From: UBA5336 sp964412785
GTDB taxonomy: Bacteria; Pseudomonadota; Alphaproteobacteria; Caulobacterales; Hyphomonadaceae
Direction of reading: 5' to 3'
Assembly: GCA_964412785.1 (NCBI GenBank)
Contig: CAYPQD010000001.1
Location: 163,818 to 227,817 of the forward strand
Length of the DNA: 64,000 bases
In this document: piece after piece, positions 8,541 to 16,506 of the stretch
Layout: each line of letters starts with the position of its first letter
Numbering within the stretch: position 1 is the first letter of the stretch
Made by a program: the position numbers and the translations under genes
The notes under the pieces: generated by a model
Told to the model about the DNA's origin: nothing
What the model saw: the letters and a program-made list of their open reading frames with translations, nothing else
The model's database searches: none

Positions 8541-10120
8541 TCGAGGCCCTGGTGATGCTCGCGCCGGGCTGGGCGATCGCCCATGCTGCGGTGCTCCTTG
8601 TGGTGGTGCCCATGCTGGCCGCGCCGGTCATGGTGTTCGTGCCGAACGGGCGGTTTGCCTGGATCGTATCGATTGCGGTCACCGCGGCGAGCCTGCTGTT
8701 TGCGCTCATCCTGCTGGGTCTCGTCTCGGCCGACACCGCAACCATCCGGGCGATTGCGGAACGCGGGATCGACCCGAACCTGACGGCGCCGGGCGTGGTT
8801 TCCTATGCCCTTGGCGGCTGGGCCCCGCCGGTCGGGATCGAGTTCCGGGTCGATGCCCTAAACGTCATGATCCTGCTGCTGGTGACAGCGATCGCCCTGC
8901 TGGCGGCGGTGTTCTCCTGGCCGACGGTCTCGGCGGAGGTGCGCCATGAAAAGCACCCGATGTTCTATGGCGCCTATCTGCTCTGCGTGGCTGGCCTTGC
9001 CGGCGTGGCGATCACAGGCGACGCCTTCAACCTCTTCGTCTTCCTGGAGATTTCCTCGATTTCGACCTATGTGCTGGTTGCCCTCGGCCTGAAACGCGAC
9101 CGGCGGGCCCTGGCGGCGGCGTTCAACTATCTGATCATGGGCACGATTGGCGCGACCTTCTTCGTGATCGGCGTCGGCTTCCTCTATGCAGCTACGGGGA
9201 CGCTCAACATGGCGGACCTGGCGGTCCGGCTGGAGGGGCAGGCGGGCAACCGGGCCGTGCAGGCGGGCTTTGCCTTCATCGTCGTCGGCCTCGGGCTGAA
9301 GGCGGCGATGTGGCCGCTGCACCAATGGCTGCCTAACGCCTATGCCTATGCGCCGAGTTTTGTGACGGTGTTCCTGTCGGCGACGGCGACCAAGGTCGCG
9401 CTGTATGCGCTGATCCGCTTCCTGTTCAGCGTGTTCTCACCGGACTTCGCGTTCGAGACGGCGAGCTTCGGCCTGATCTTCGCGCCGCTCGGCATCATCG
9501 CCATGGTCGCGTGCTCCTTCCAGGCGGTGTTCCAGGTTGATGTCCGCCGGATGCTTGCCTATTCCTCGGTCGCCCAGGTCGGCTACATGCTGCTCGGCGT
9601 GTCCATCGGCACAGAGGCCGGTCTGACGGCGGGGCTGTTCCACCTGCTCAATCATGGCCTGATGAAAGGGGCGCTGTTCATGGCGGTTGCCGGGGTGGTG
9701 CTCGCCTATCAGGGCACGACCCTGAAGGATTTCGCCGGGCTTGGCCGGTCGGCGCCGTGGACGACCAGTGCGCTTGCGATTGCGGCGCTATCGCTCATCG
9801 GGGTGCCGCTTACGGCCGGCTTCCAGTCGAAATTCGCATTGATCGCGGCGGCCCAGTCAGCCGGCTGGTGGTGGGCAGCCCTGCTTGTGGTGTTCTCTTC
9901 CGTCCTGGCGGTGATCTATATGGGCCGGCTGCTTGAGGCGATCTTCTTCAGGCCGCCGGTCAATCCGCGCAAGGTTCGCAAGGAAGCGCCGCTCCTGATC
10001 CTCCTGCCATTGTGGGTTCTGGCGCTTGCCAATCTCTGGATCGGCGTGGATGCCTCGCCAACGCTTGACCTGGCAAGAGCGGCGGCAGACAGCGTGTTTC
10101 CGAACGGGGTGGCGCCATGA
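8537..10120 (+). CDS. mnhD: Proton-translocating antiporter subunit D (MnhD/NuoN-like), first copy
   Basis: A 527-residue protein with about fourteen helices and the Proton_antipo_M (NuoL/M/N) core. Visible marks include a glutamate in the helix FNLFVFLEISSISTYVLVALG, the lysine helix GLGLKAAMWPLHQWLPNAYA and VDVRRMLAYSSVAQVGYMLLG. These Glu/Lys residues form the proton path in this superfamily. The first of three such subunits in the operon. It starts at GTG 8537 in overlap with the MnhC-like gene and overlaps the next gene by ATGA. Confidence 0.9.
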   Translation: MIEALVMLAPGWAIAHAAVLLVVVPMLAAPVMVFVPNGRFAWIVSIAVTAASLLFALILLGLVSADTATIRAIAERGIDPNLTAPGVVSYALGGWAPPVGIEFRVDALNVMILLLVTAIALLAAVFSWPTVSAEVRHEKHPMFYGAYLLCVAGLAGVAITGDAFNLFVFLEISSISTYVLVALGLKRDRRALAAAFNYLIMGTIGATFFVIGVGFLYAATGTLNMADLAVRLEGQAGNRAVQAGFAFIVVGLGLKAAMWPLHQWLPNAYAYAPSFVTVFLSATATKVALYALIRFLFSVFSPDFAFETASFGLIFAPLGIIAMVACSFQAVFQVDVRRMLAYSSVAQVGYMLLGVSIGTEAGLTAGLFHLLNHGLMKGALFMAVAGVVLAYQGTTLKDFAGLGRSAPWTTSALAIAALSLIGVPLTAGFQSKFALIAAAQSAGWWWAALLVVFSSVLAVIYMGRLLEAIFFRPPVNPRKVRKEAPLLILLPLWVLALANLWIGVDASPTLDLARAAADSVFPNGVAP

Positions 10121-11637
10121 GCGGTGAAACGCTGATCCAGCTTGTCCTGCTGATCCCGCTGCTGACGGCCGCCGGTATCCTCATCACCGGCCAGATGCCG
10201 AATGTGCGCGAGGCCGTCACCCTGGTTGGCGCGGCGGCGCTGTTCCTTGTGGTGCTGCTGCTTGTCGGCCGCGTCGAGGGCATTGACGGCCCGTCCTATG
10301 TATTCGGCGAGGCGGCGCCCGGGCTTGCCTTCGCCTTCAGGCTGGAGCCGCTCGGCGCCCTGTTCGCGGTCGTTGCCAGCGGGCTGTGGATCGTCAATTC
10401 CTTCTATTCGATCGGCTATATGCGGGGGAGCAGGGAGCGCAACCAGACGCGCTTCTACATGTGTTTTGCGATCGCCCTGTTTGGCGCCATGGGTGTTGCC
10501 ATGGCGGGCAATCTGTTCACGCTGTTCGTCTTCTACGAGGTGCTGACCCTCTCCACCTATCCGCTGGTTGCGCACAAGGGGGATGAGGCGGCCGCCCGCG
10601 GTGCGCGCATCTACCTGATGACCCTGCTCGGCACGTCCATCGGCCTTTTCCTCGTGGCGGTGGTCTGGACCTGGGTGCTTGCCGGTGGGTCGACGGATTT
10701 CGTGCCGGGCGGCCTGCTTGCCGGGGCTGAGGGCCTGACACCGCTGATCGCCTCGACGCTTCTCATCCTGTTCGTGTTCGGCATCGGCAAGGCGGCGCTG
10801 ATGCCGGTCCATTTCTGGCTGCCGAACGCGATGGTGGCGCCAACGCCGGTGTCGGCCCTCCTGCATGCGGTGGCAGTCGTCAAGGCGGGCGTGTTCACGG
10901 TGCTGAAGGTTGCAGTCTACATTTTCGGGGAAGATCTGCTTAACGAAACGGCAAGCCGGGAATTCATCCTCGGCGTGGCCTGTTTCACCATTGTGACCGC
11001 CTCGCTGATCGCGATCACCAAGGACAATCTCAAGGCGCGGCTCGCCTATTCGACGGTGGCGCAGCTTGCCTATGTGACGACCGGGGCGATGCTTGCGGAC
11101 GCCGCCGGCTTCATGGGCGGAGCGTTGCAGATTTCCGCCCATGCGGTCGGCAAGATCACGCTCTTCATGTGCGCCGGCGCCATCTATGTGGCGACCGGGC
11201 TTACCAATATTTCCGATATGCGCGGCCTCGGGCGGAAGATGCCGATCGTGTTCACGGCCTTCTTCATCGCCTCGCTGTCGATCATCGGCATCCCGCCTCT
11301 GGCCGGGGACTGGCCGAAATACGAGCTGATGCAGGGCGCCGCCGATGCCGGGCTCGACTATGTGCCGATTGTCCTGATCGTCTCCTCATTGCTCAACATT
11401 GCCTATCTCCTGCCGATCCCGATCCTCGCGCTGATGCCGCCTCCGGGGACGCCGGCGCCGGCGGAGTTCAGGCGCCCGGGCGGCGCCCCGGCGCTGACGG
11501 TGGCGGCTCCGGCGGTCACCGCCTTGTTGTGCCTGCTACTGTTCTTCTTCGTCGGCCCGATGTCCGACTTCCTCGTGCCGGCGCTCGGCGAGCGGCCGGG
11601 TGTCAGCGCAGCGCTTGCCGGCGGAGGCCAGCCATGA
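10117..11637 (+). CDS. Proton-translocating antiporter subunit D-like, second copy
   Basis: A 506-residue NuoL/M/N-family membrane protein of about fourteen helices. Family marks are IVNSFYSIGYMRG near residue 95, the glutamate in LFTLFVFYEVLTLSTYPLV, the lysine helix GIGKAALMPVHFWLPNAMVAPTPVSALLHAVAVVKAG and LKARLAYSTVAQLAYV. The H-HAVAVVKAG stretch resembles NuoL/MrpA more than MrpD, so this may supply the function of the N-terminal MrpA antiporter module. It overlaps both neighbours (ATGA on each side). Confidence 0.88.
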   Translation: MSGETLIQLVLLIPLLTAAGILITGQMPNVREAVTLVGAAALFLVVLLLVGRVEGIDGPSYVFGEAAPGLAFAFRLEPLGALFAVVASGLWIVNSFYSIGYMRGSRERNQTRFYMCFAIALFGAMGVAMAGNLFTLFVFYEVLTLSTYPLVAHKGDEAAARGARIYLMTLLGTSIGLFLVAVVWTWVLAGGSTDFVPGGLLAGAEGLTPLIASTLLILFVFGIGKAALMPVHFWLPNAMVAPTPVSALLHAVAVVKAGVFTVLKVAVYIFGEDLLNETASREFILGVACFTIVTASLIAITKDNLKARLAYSTVAQLAYVTTGAMLADAAGFMGGALQISAHAVGKITLFMCAGAIYVATGLTNISDMRGLGRKMPIVFTAFFIASLSIIGIPPLAGDWPKYELMQGAADAGLDYVPIVLIVSSLLNIAYLLPIPILALMPPPGTPAPAEFRRPGGAPALTVAAPAVTALLCLLLFFFVGPMSDFLVPALGERPGVSAALAGGGQP

Positions 11638-12014
11638 GCGACCAGAAACCCCCCGTGCGGGATACGAGTGGCCGGTTTGTCCGGGTCGAGGAGCCGGAAA
11701 ACAAGGGCGACGACACGGTGCACCCGATGGCGCGTGTGCTGTTCGGCTGGACCGAGATGCGCGGCATGGGGACGGTTATCTTCTTCGGGCTGCTCGCCCT
11801 GTCGGTGGCCCTGATCATTCTCGACCTCGCGATCGATCGTCATGAGTATATCGGGTTCACCGATGCCACCGGCTTTTTCGGCTTCTGGGGCTTTGGTGCG
11901 TTTGCCCTGGCGGTGCTGTCGGGATGGCCGCTGGGCAGGCTGCTGCGCCGGGACGAGGATTTCTATGGCGAGGCGGACACCCGCCCGGCCGATACCGACG
12001 AGGACGCGTCATGA
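11634..12014 (+). CDS. Small two-helix membrane protein of the antiporter operon
   Basis: A 126-residue protein encoded between the second and third antiporter-like subunits and overlapping both by ATGA. About 45 hydrophilic residues precede two helices (VIFFGLLALSVALIILDLAI and FFGFWGFGAFALAVLSGWPLG) and an acidic tail. I recognise no named Mrp subunit. Its fixed place in the coupled operon suggests an accessory or assembly subunit of the complex (inference). The start ATG 11634 has GGAGG eight bases upstream. Confidence 0.75.
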   Translation: MSDQKPPVRDTSGRFVRVEEPENKGDDTVHPMARVLFGWTEMRGMGTVIFFGLLALSVALIILDLAIDRHEYIGFTDATGFFGFWGFGAFALAVLSGWPLGRLLRRDEDFYGEADTRPADTDEDAS

Positions 12015-13786
12015 GCGGGCTGCTCGCCAGTCTCAGCCCGGGCCTTATGCTGGTCGTGTTGGGGCTCATTCTGACCACAATCCCGCTGCGGCGGGTGCGC
12101 CATGGGGTGATGGTGGCTGCGCCGATTGCAGGCATGGTGATGCTGTCACTGGCTGACCGCAATGCCGACCTTGCGATTGCCAGCGTGCTCGGCCTCGACC
12201 TTGTGGTTTATCGGGTAGACAGCCTGAATTTCGTGTTTGCGCTGGCCTTTCTGATCGCGGCGCTGCTGAACAGCATTTATGCACTGCATACTGACGATCG
12301 CCTGCAGGACGGCATGGCGCTGTCCTATGCCGGGGCTGCGATCGCGGCATCAACCGCCGGCGACCTGATGACCCTGTTTATCTTCTGGGAAGTGACGGCG
12401 GTCACTTCGGTCTTCATGATCCTGCGCGCGGGCACGAAAGCGGCCTACCAGGCGTCGATGCGATATCTCGCGGTTCAGGTCCTGTCCGGCGTGCTGCTGC
12501 TTGACGGGATCGCCTATGTCTACAAGGCGACCGGCGACATCAGCCTGGAGGCGTTCACCAGTCTGCAGGACCCCGGCGCTCTGTTGATCTTCCTCGCCTT
12601 CGGGATCAAGGCGGCTTTTCCCTTCCTGCACAACTGGCTGCAGGACGCCTATCCGAAGGCGACGGTGGTCGGCGCCGTCGTGCTCTCGGCGTTCACGACC
12701 AAACTCGCCGTCTACGCCTTTGCGCGCCTGTTCCCGGGATTTGAGATCCTGATCTGGATCGGAGCGGTGATGACCGTGTTCCCGGTCTTCTTCGCGGTCA
12801 TAGAGAATGACCTGCGCAAGGTGCTGTCCTACAGCCTCAACAACCAGGTCGGCTTCATGATCTGTGCGATCGGTGTGGCCGATGTCGCCGAGAAGTATGG
12901 ACGGATCGCCCTGAACGGGGCGGCGGCGCACGCCTTCGTGCACATCATCTACAAGGCACTCCTGTTCATGAGCATGGGGGCGGTGCTTTACCGGACCGGC
13001 ACGTCGAAGGCCAGTGAGCTGGGCGGGCTCTACCGCTCGATGCCCTGGACGGCGCTGTTCTGTATCATCGGGGCGGCATCGATCTCTGCCTTCCCGCTGT
13101 TCTCGGGCTTTGTCGCCAAGTCCCTGACCATGAGCGCCGTCGCGCATGAGGGCTATGTGATTGTGTGGCTGATGCTTCTGTTCGCTTCGGCGGGCGTTCT
13201 GGAGCATTCGGGGATCAAGATCCCGTATTTCGCCTTCTTCGGCCATGATAGCGGGCGGCGGGTCGAAGAGGCGCCGTTCAACATGCTTCTGGCCATGGGG
13301 CTGGCGGCGGCGCTGTGCATTCTGGTCGGCCTGCCCGTGACCACCGGCTATGGCTATGGCTGGCTTTATTCGATCCTGCCTTACACTCTGGACCCGAGCG
13401 GCAACCCGCTGAACTACCAGCCCTACACTCTGGGTCATATCCTGACGCAGATGCAGCTTCTTATGCTCGCCGCGTTCGCCTTCGTGCTGCTGAAGCGCCT
13501 GTCGCTTTACCCGCCGGAGCGGCCGGGTGTCATTCTCGACTTCGACTGGACCTATCGCCGGGTCGGCTATGGCTTTGCCAGATGGTCCGGGGCGGTCTGG
13601 GCGAAGGCCGGACCGGCGGTCACGGTCTTTTTCACTAAGCTTGGCGCGCGCGGCTATGACCGGATCGAGGCGACGTTCTCACCGAGGGGTATCCTCTCGC
13701 GAGGTGGGCTGACCGGCTCAATGGCGATATGGACCGCAGTGCTACTGGGACTGGTGCTACTACTTTCGTTTATTTCCATCGCATGA
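12011..13786 (+). CDS. Proton-translocating antiporter subunit D-like, third copy
   Basis: A 591-residue NuoL/M/N-family protein. The core carries the glutamate in LMTLFIFWEVTAVTSVFMIL, the lysine helix AFGIKAAFPFLHNWLQDAYPKAT and NDLRKVLSYSLNNQVGFMI. The C-terminal roughly 100 residues, after DFDWTYRRVGYG, form a lateral amphipathic stretch and a last helix, longer than in ordinary MnhD. With two other D-type subunits this gives three potential proton channels in the complex. The last gene of the operon; 136 bases separate it from mucR. Confidence 0.88.
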   Translation: MSGLLASLSPGLMLVVLGLILTTIPLRRVRHGVMVAAPIAGMVMLSLADRNADLAIASVLGLDLVVYRVDSLNFVFALAFLIAALLNSIYALHTDDRLQDGMALSYAGAAIAASTAGDLMTLFIFWEVTAVTSVFMILRAGTKAAYQASMRYLAVQVLSGVLLLDGIAYVYKATGDISLEAFTSLQDPGALLIFLAFGIKAAFPFLHNWLQDAYPKATVVGAVVLSAFTTKLAVYAFARLFPGFEILIWIGAVMTVFPVFFAVIENDLRKVLSYSLNNQVGFMICAIGVADVAEKYGRIALNGAAAHAFVHIIYKALLFMSMGAVLYRTGTSKASELGGLYRSMPWTALFCIIGAASISAFPLFSGFVAKSLTMSAVAHEGYVIVWLMLLFASAGVLEHSGIKIPYFAFFGHDSGRRVEEAPFNMLLAMGLAAALCILVGLPVTTGYGYGWLYSILPYTLDPSGNPLNYQPYTLGHILTQMQLLMLAAFAFVLLKRLSLYPPERPGVILDFDWTYRRVGYGFARWSGAVWAKAGPAVTVFFTKLGARGYDRIEATFSPRGILSRGGLTGSMAIWTAVLLGLVLLLSFISIA

Positions 13787-13820
13787 ACTGAGATTTTGGC
13801 ACATTACCACTCCGTCAATT

Positions 13821-13844
13821 GCAGTGGCGGGTGACTTCCGCTGC
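13821..13844 (+). terminator. Weak hairpin after the antiporter operon
   Basis: GCAGTGG and CCGCTGC can pair as a seven-base stem (one G-U pair) around a ten-base loop, 35 bases after the last antiporter gene, followed by ATTTGCCCTGTTT. The stem is short and the T run broken, so it is at best a weak terminator. Confidence 0.22.
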
Positions 13845-13922
13845 ATTTGCCCTGTTTACACGGTGTGTTGCTCTATCCTACGCCCGTCAGCACCTTATGG
13901 GGAACGGGAGGTTGCGTATTCG

Positions 13923-14333
13923 ATGGAAAGACAAAATGAACTTGGCAACGCTGAAATGATGCGTCTGGCGGTGGAAATCGTTTCAGCCTACGTCGGAAAC
14001 AATCCTGTACAGAGCACTGAGTTGCCGACTTTGATCCGTGATGTTCACGGCACCTTACTCTCGATCGGCGATACCGATGATCCCGAGCCAGAACTGAAGC
14101 CGGCCATCGCGATCAAGAAATCGGTGACGGATGACCACATCATCTGCCTCGAGGACGGAAAGAAGTTCAAATCTCTGAAGCGTCATCTGCGGGCCAAGTA
14201 TGACATGTCCCCGGAAGACTACCGTGAGAAGTGGGGCCTTCCCGCGGACTATCCCATGGTCGCCCCGAGCTATGCGCGCCAGCGTTCCGAACTCGCCCGC
14301 CGCATGGGTCTCGGCCAGGGCAAGAAACCCTGA
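13923..14333 (+). CDS. mucR: MucR/Ros-family transcriptional regulator
   Basis: A 136-residue DNA-binding protein of the MucR/Ros family, global regulators of surface polysaccharide, motility and cell cycle in alphaproteobacteria. The diagnostic block is present: ICLEDGKKFKSLKRHLRAKY, then MSPEDYREKWGLPADYPMVAPSYA. Relative to the Agrobacterium Ros zinc finger (C-x2-C, H-x3/4-H), the second Cys is Asp and the last His is not conserved, so the zinc site appears degenerate. That is known in other MucR members. The start ATG 13923 follows GGGAGG. A strong terminator follows the gene. Confidence 0.92.
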   Translation: MERQNELGNAEMMRLAVEIVSAYVGNNPVQSTELPTLIRDVHGTLLSIGDTDDPEPELKPAIAIKKSVTDDHIICLEDGKKFKSLKRHLRAKYDMSPEDYREKWGLPADYPMVAPSYARQRSELARRMGLGQGKKP

Positions 14334-14365
14334 CAGAGACTGTCGCCAAAACACTTCAGGACCAT

Positions 14366-14402
14366 AATGGCGGGGCCGGACAGCGCCCCGCCATTTTCTG
14401 TT
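14366..14402 (+). terminator. Rho-independent terminator of mucR
   Basis: A perfect 11-base inverted repeat, AATGGCGGGGC and GCCCCGCCATT, with an eight-base loop and followed by TTCTGTT, 33 bases after the mucR stop. It is the clearest intrinsic terminator in the window. Confidence 0.8.
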
Positions 14403-14475
14403 AAAGCGTGACGCTTGATTCGCATCCCCAAATCACGCCAATCCTTGATCAAACCAGAATTTGGGGTGGCTGAGA

Positions 14476-14964
14476 ATGACACCAGAACGGGTCAACATGG
14501 GTGAACTGCCTGAACACCGCGCATTGATCGCCTATTGGCACCATTGTGCCGATTCCGCCGGACGCGTCTCGCGCCGCGCGTTCGATCCCGGTCATGTACG
14601 CGCCCAGCTCGCCAGGCTGTCCCTGATCGAATGCCTTCCGGGGCGCGCGCCGCGTGTCCGCCTGATCGGGTCGGAACTGATCGGCGCCATCGGGCAGGAC
14701 CTGCGCGGTGAAGCGCTCGGCAATGTGCCGGCGGCCTGGCAAGGTATCCTCGGGGCCGGGCTGGATGAGGCAAGGGCGGCGCGCTGCCCGGTGGCCGGAC
14801 TGTCGGACGGGGCGCCGGGCGGGCGGCTTCACGTCTGGCTGCGCCTGCCCCTGTGGGATGAGGCTGGCGGTAACAGGCTGGTGCTCTGCCATGACTGCTT
14901 TGTTCCGGCGCCATCCCTGATCGGCCAAGAGCGGCGGTTCCTGAACACTGCCGTCGCGGCCTGA
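14476..14964 (+). CDS. PAS domain protein (PAS_5 type)
   Basis: A 162-residue single-domain protein. The pattern HRALIAYWHHCADSAGRVSRRAFDP, then ARLSLIECLPGRAPRVRLIGSELIGAIGQDLRGE, is the PAS_5 (DUF1150-era naming varies) family common in alphaproteobacteria, where short stand-alone PAS proteins are thought to bind a small ligand and act with kinases. No output domain is present. The start is uncertain: ATG 14476 (MTPERVNMGE) or ATG 14497 (MGELPEHR) both fit. The region downstream to 15140 carries a putative promoter. Confidence 0.7.
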   Translation: MTPERVNMGELPEHRALIAYWHHCADSAGRVSRRAFDPGHVRAQLARLSLIECLPGRAPRVRLIGSELIGAIGQDLRGEALGNVPAAWQGILGAGLDEARAARCPVAGLSDGAPGGRLHVWLRLPLWDEAGGNRLVLCHDCFVPAPSLIGQERRFLNTAVAA

Positions 14965-15043
14965 TCCACGATCTGACCAAAGTCGCTCATTAAATCTTAA
15001 ATGGGCGCCAACAGTCTAGCTCGACTGGGCGTCGTGAGCAGTA

Positions 15044-15073
15044 TTGGCAAAGCATTGGCGGACTTCCGATAAT
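15044..15073 (+). promoter_or_regulatory. Putative sigma-70 promoter upstream of the gafY-like gene
   Basis: TTGGCA (15044-15049) and GATAAT (15068-15073) are separated by 18 bases and lie 68 bases before the TTG start of the DnaA-like HTH gene. The match to TTGACA/TATAAT is good for a high-GC genome. Just upstream, TTAAATCTTAA at about 14990-15000 resembles a CtrA half-site but has a 3-base rather than 7-base spacing. Confidence 0.4.
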
Positions 15074-15140
15074 AGGAAATCAATCCTACAGCTTGTCCTG
15101 CAGGCTACGCTCATCGTGTGTTCAGAGGAGGAGAGGGCTT

Positions 15141-15482
15141 TTGACACACATCAGCGACCTGCAGGATGCAGAAGACGCGCGTTTCGCCGCCAGCCTGACG
15201 GCCTATGCGCTCGGACTGACCCATGATGCGATCCTGGCGAGCGGGCGTGGTACGCCAGCAGAAGCCTATGCCCGCCAGATTGCCATGTATCTCAGCCATG
15301 TCGGCTACGGCATGAGCCTGGCCCGGGTCGCACGGGCCTTCAAGCGCGACCGCTCCACCGTGGCCCATGCCTGTCACGTGGTCGAGGATCGGCGCGATGA
15401 CGAGGATTTCGACCGGTGGGTGGAGCGCCTGGAAGACGGGCTGCGCACGGCGCGCACGCTGCATCGGGCGCGGGCGGCATGA
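15141..15482 (+). CDS. gafY: DnaA domain IV-like HTH protein, probable GTA activator GafY
   Basis: A 113-residue protein made almost entirely of a DnaA-C-terminal-like DNA-binding domain: ARQIAMYLSHVGYGMSLARVARAF followed by KRDRSTVAHACHVVEDR, compare RDHSTVLHA in DnaA. There is no ATPase domain, so it is not DnaA. In Caulobacter, GafY corresponds to the DnaA-like N-terminal half of the R. capsulatus GTA activator GafA and is encoded just before GafZ. The same two-gene arrangement is seen here. The start is TTG 15141 with a strong GAGGAGGAGAGG site; the frame is open further upstream. The assignment as GafY is by family and context, not by alignment. Confidence 0.7.
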   Translation: MTHISDLQDAEDARFAASLTAYALGLTHDAILASGRGTPAEAYARQIAMYLSHVGYGMSLARVARAFKRDRSTVAHACHVVEDRRDDEDFDRWVERLEDGLRTARTLHRARAA

Positions 15483-16180
15483 TGGCGCAGCCGGCCGCAC
15501 CTGCCGCCCGCCTCCTTCGTGTCCTGGCGCGCGGTGGCCGCCTCGTGCGGCGCAGCGGCGCGTTTGAGGTTTACCGCTCCGAGGATTTCCGGGGCGGGCC
15601 GGTCGGCCGGCTCGCGTCGCCTGCGGCAGAGGACCTGATCGCCCGCGGCCGGCTGGCCGAGGCCGTCGACGGCCGGGGATATTGCTGGCAGGGGCCTGCG
15701 CCCAAGGCGCCGCCAGGCCGGCTTGCGCCGCCCGTCCTGCCGCAGACCTTCCGCCGCAATGCCGGCGCGCACCGGCGCCGCGCCCTCGATATCGCGCTTG
15801 ACGCTGCGGCAGAGGCGCACGCGGGCGCTCCGCTGCTGGCGGCAGCGAACCGTCTGGCGGCGGACCTGGAGCGGGCTGCCGCCGTGCAATCGGTGACGAT
15901 GCGGTGGGATGCGGCCGGTGCTGTTGATGGCGGCGGGGCCGAGCGCGCCGGCACGCCGCTGGCCGCCTCGGCGGATGCCCGAAGGCGCCTGACCGGCGTG
16001 CACACGCATGTGGGCGAGCGGCGCTGGCGCCTCCTCGCCGACCTCGTCCTTCATGAGATGTCGCTCACTGCGCTGGCCGCATCATACGGCCTTCGCCAGG
16101 ACCGGGCCCTTGCGGAAGCCCGCGCTGCACTTGAGGCTCTCGCCGAGGCCTATGACCGGGCCGTGCGCGGCGAGCGCTGA
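15479..16180 (+). CDS. gafZ: DUF6456 protein, probable GTA activator/antiterminator GafZ
   Basis: A 233-residue protein whose last about 100 residues (ARRRLTGVHTHVGERRWRLL, then VLHEMSLTALAASYGLRQ and ALEALAEAYDRA) form the DUF6456, sigma-like helical domain. This corresponds to the C-terminal half of GafA and to GafZ, reported in Caulobacter to act as a transcription antiterminator on the GTA operon. The N-terminal part has ARLLRVLARGGRLVRRSGAFEVYR and a variable linker. Two adjacent ATGs (15479, 15482) overlap the stop of the gafY-like gene, so the two are translationally coupled. The GTA structural genes begin 15 kb downstream. Confidence 0.68.
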   Translation: MMAQPAAPAARLLRVLARGGRLVRRSGAFEVYRSEDFRGGPVGRLASPAAEDLIARGRLAEAVDGRGYCWQGPAPKAPPGRLAPPVLPQTFRRNAGAHRRRALDIALDAAAEAHAGAPLLAAANRLAADLERAAAVQSVTMRWDAAGAVDGGGAERAGTPLAASADARRRLTGVHTHVGERRWRLLADLVLHEMSLTALAASYGLRQDRALAEARAALEALAEAYDRAVRGER

Positions 16181-16351
16181 AGCACGGGTCATTCGTTTCG
16201 CTCCAGATCGGCGGTTCCCAACCCCGCTTTGGGTCAAGGACCGATAGCAAACACCTCCGTCTGCGCGTGATATCAGGATGCCTGGACCCAAAACCAAGCC
16301 TTGCGGCGCGAGGCCGGATGCGACCGCGCCTCATCGTTTATGCGCGGTAAT

Positions 16352-16385
16352 CGCAGATGGGTCCTCATTTGCGCAAACGGGTATA
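16352..16385. repeat. 34-base intergenic direct repeat, copy 1
   Basis: This stretch, beginning CGCAGATGGGTCC and ending GGTATA, matches the stretch at 16466-16499 at 30 of 34 positions. The two starts are 114 bases apart in the 326-base gap between gafZ and sufE. Copy 1 is only partly self-complementary. The rest of the gap shows no gene; its ends are ordinary high-GC sequence. Confidence 0.6.
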
Positions 16386-16465
16386 GTACCAAGCTGCATG
16401 GATCGGAACCGATCCACGCAGCGCTTGGCAAGCGCGACTGCGCGTCGGCGCTAATGCGCTGGATG

Positions 16466-16499
16466 CGCAGATGAGTCCTCATCTGCGCACACTGGTATA
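16466..16499. repeat. 34-base intergenic direct repeat, copy 2, with a perfect 11-base inverted repeat
   Basis: Second copy of the repeat. Positions 16465-16475 (GCGCAGATGAG) and 16478-16488 (CTCATCTGCGC) are exact reverse complements around a two-base centre. As a hairpin it would end at the convergent sufE gene and could serve as a terminator; as DNA it could be a dyad for a dimeric protein. Both readings are inference. Confidence 0.6.
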
Positions 16500-16506
16500 A
16501 AGCGTT

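Noticed and set aside
14985..15005. CtrA-type site TTAA-N7-TTAA near the gafY-like gene
   Set aside because: The two TTAA elements are separated by three bases, not seven.
15141..15482. A truncated dnaA pseudogene
   Set aside because: The gene has its own strong ribosome-binding site, a proper start and coupling to a DUF6456 gene. The known split GafA arrangement explains it better.
16352..16499. CRISPR array
   Set aside because: Only two imperfect copies with an 80-base spacer-like gap and no cas genes in the window.
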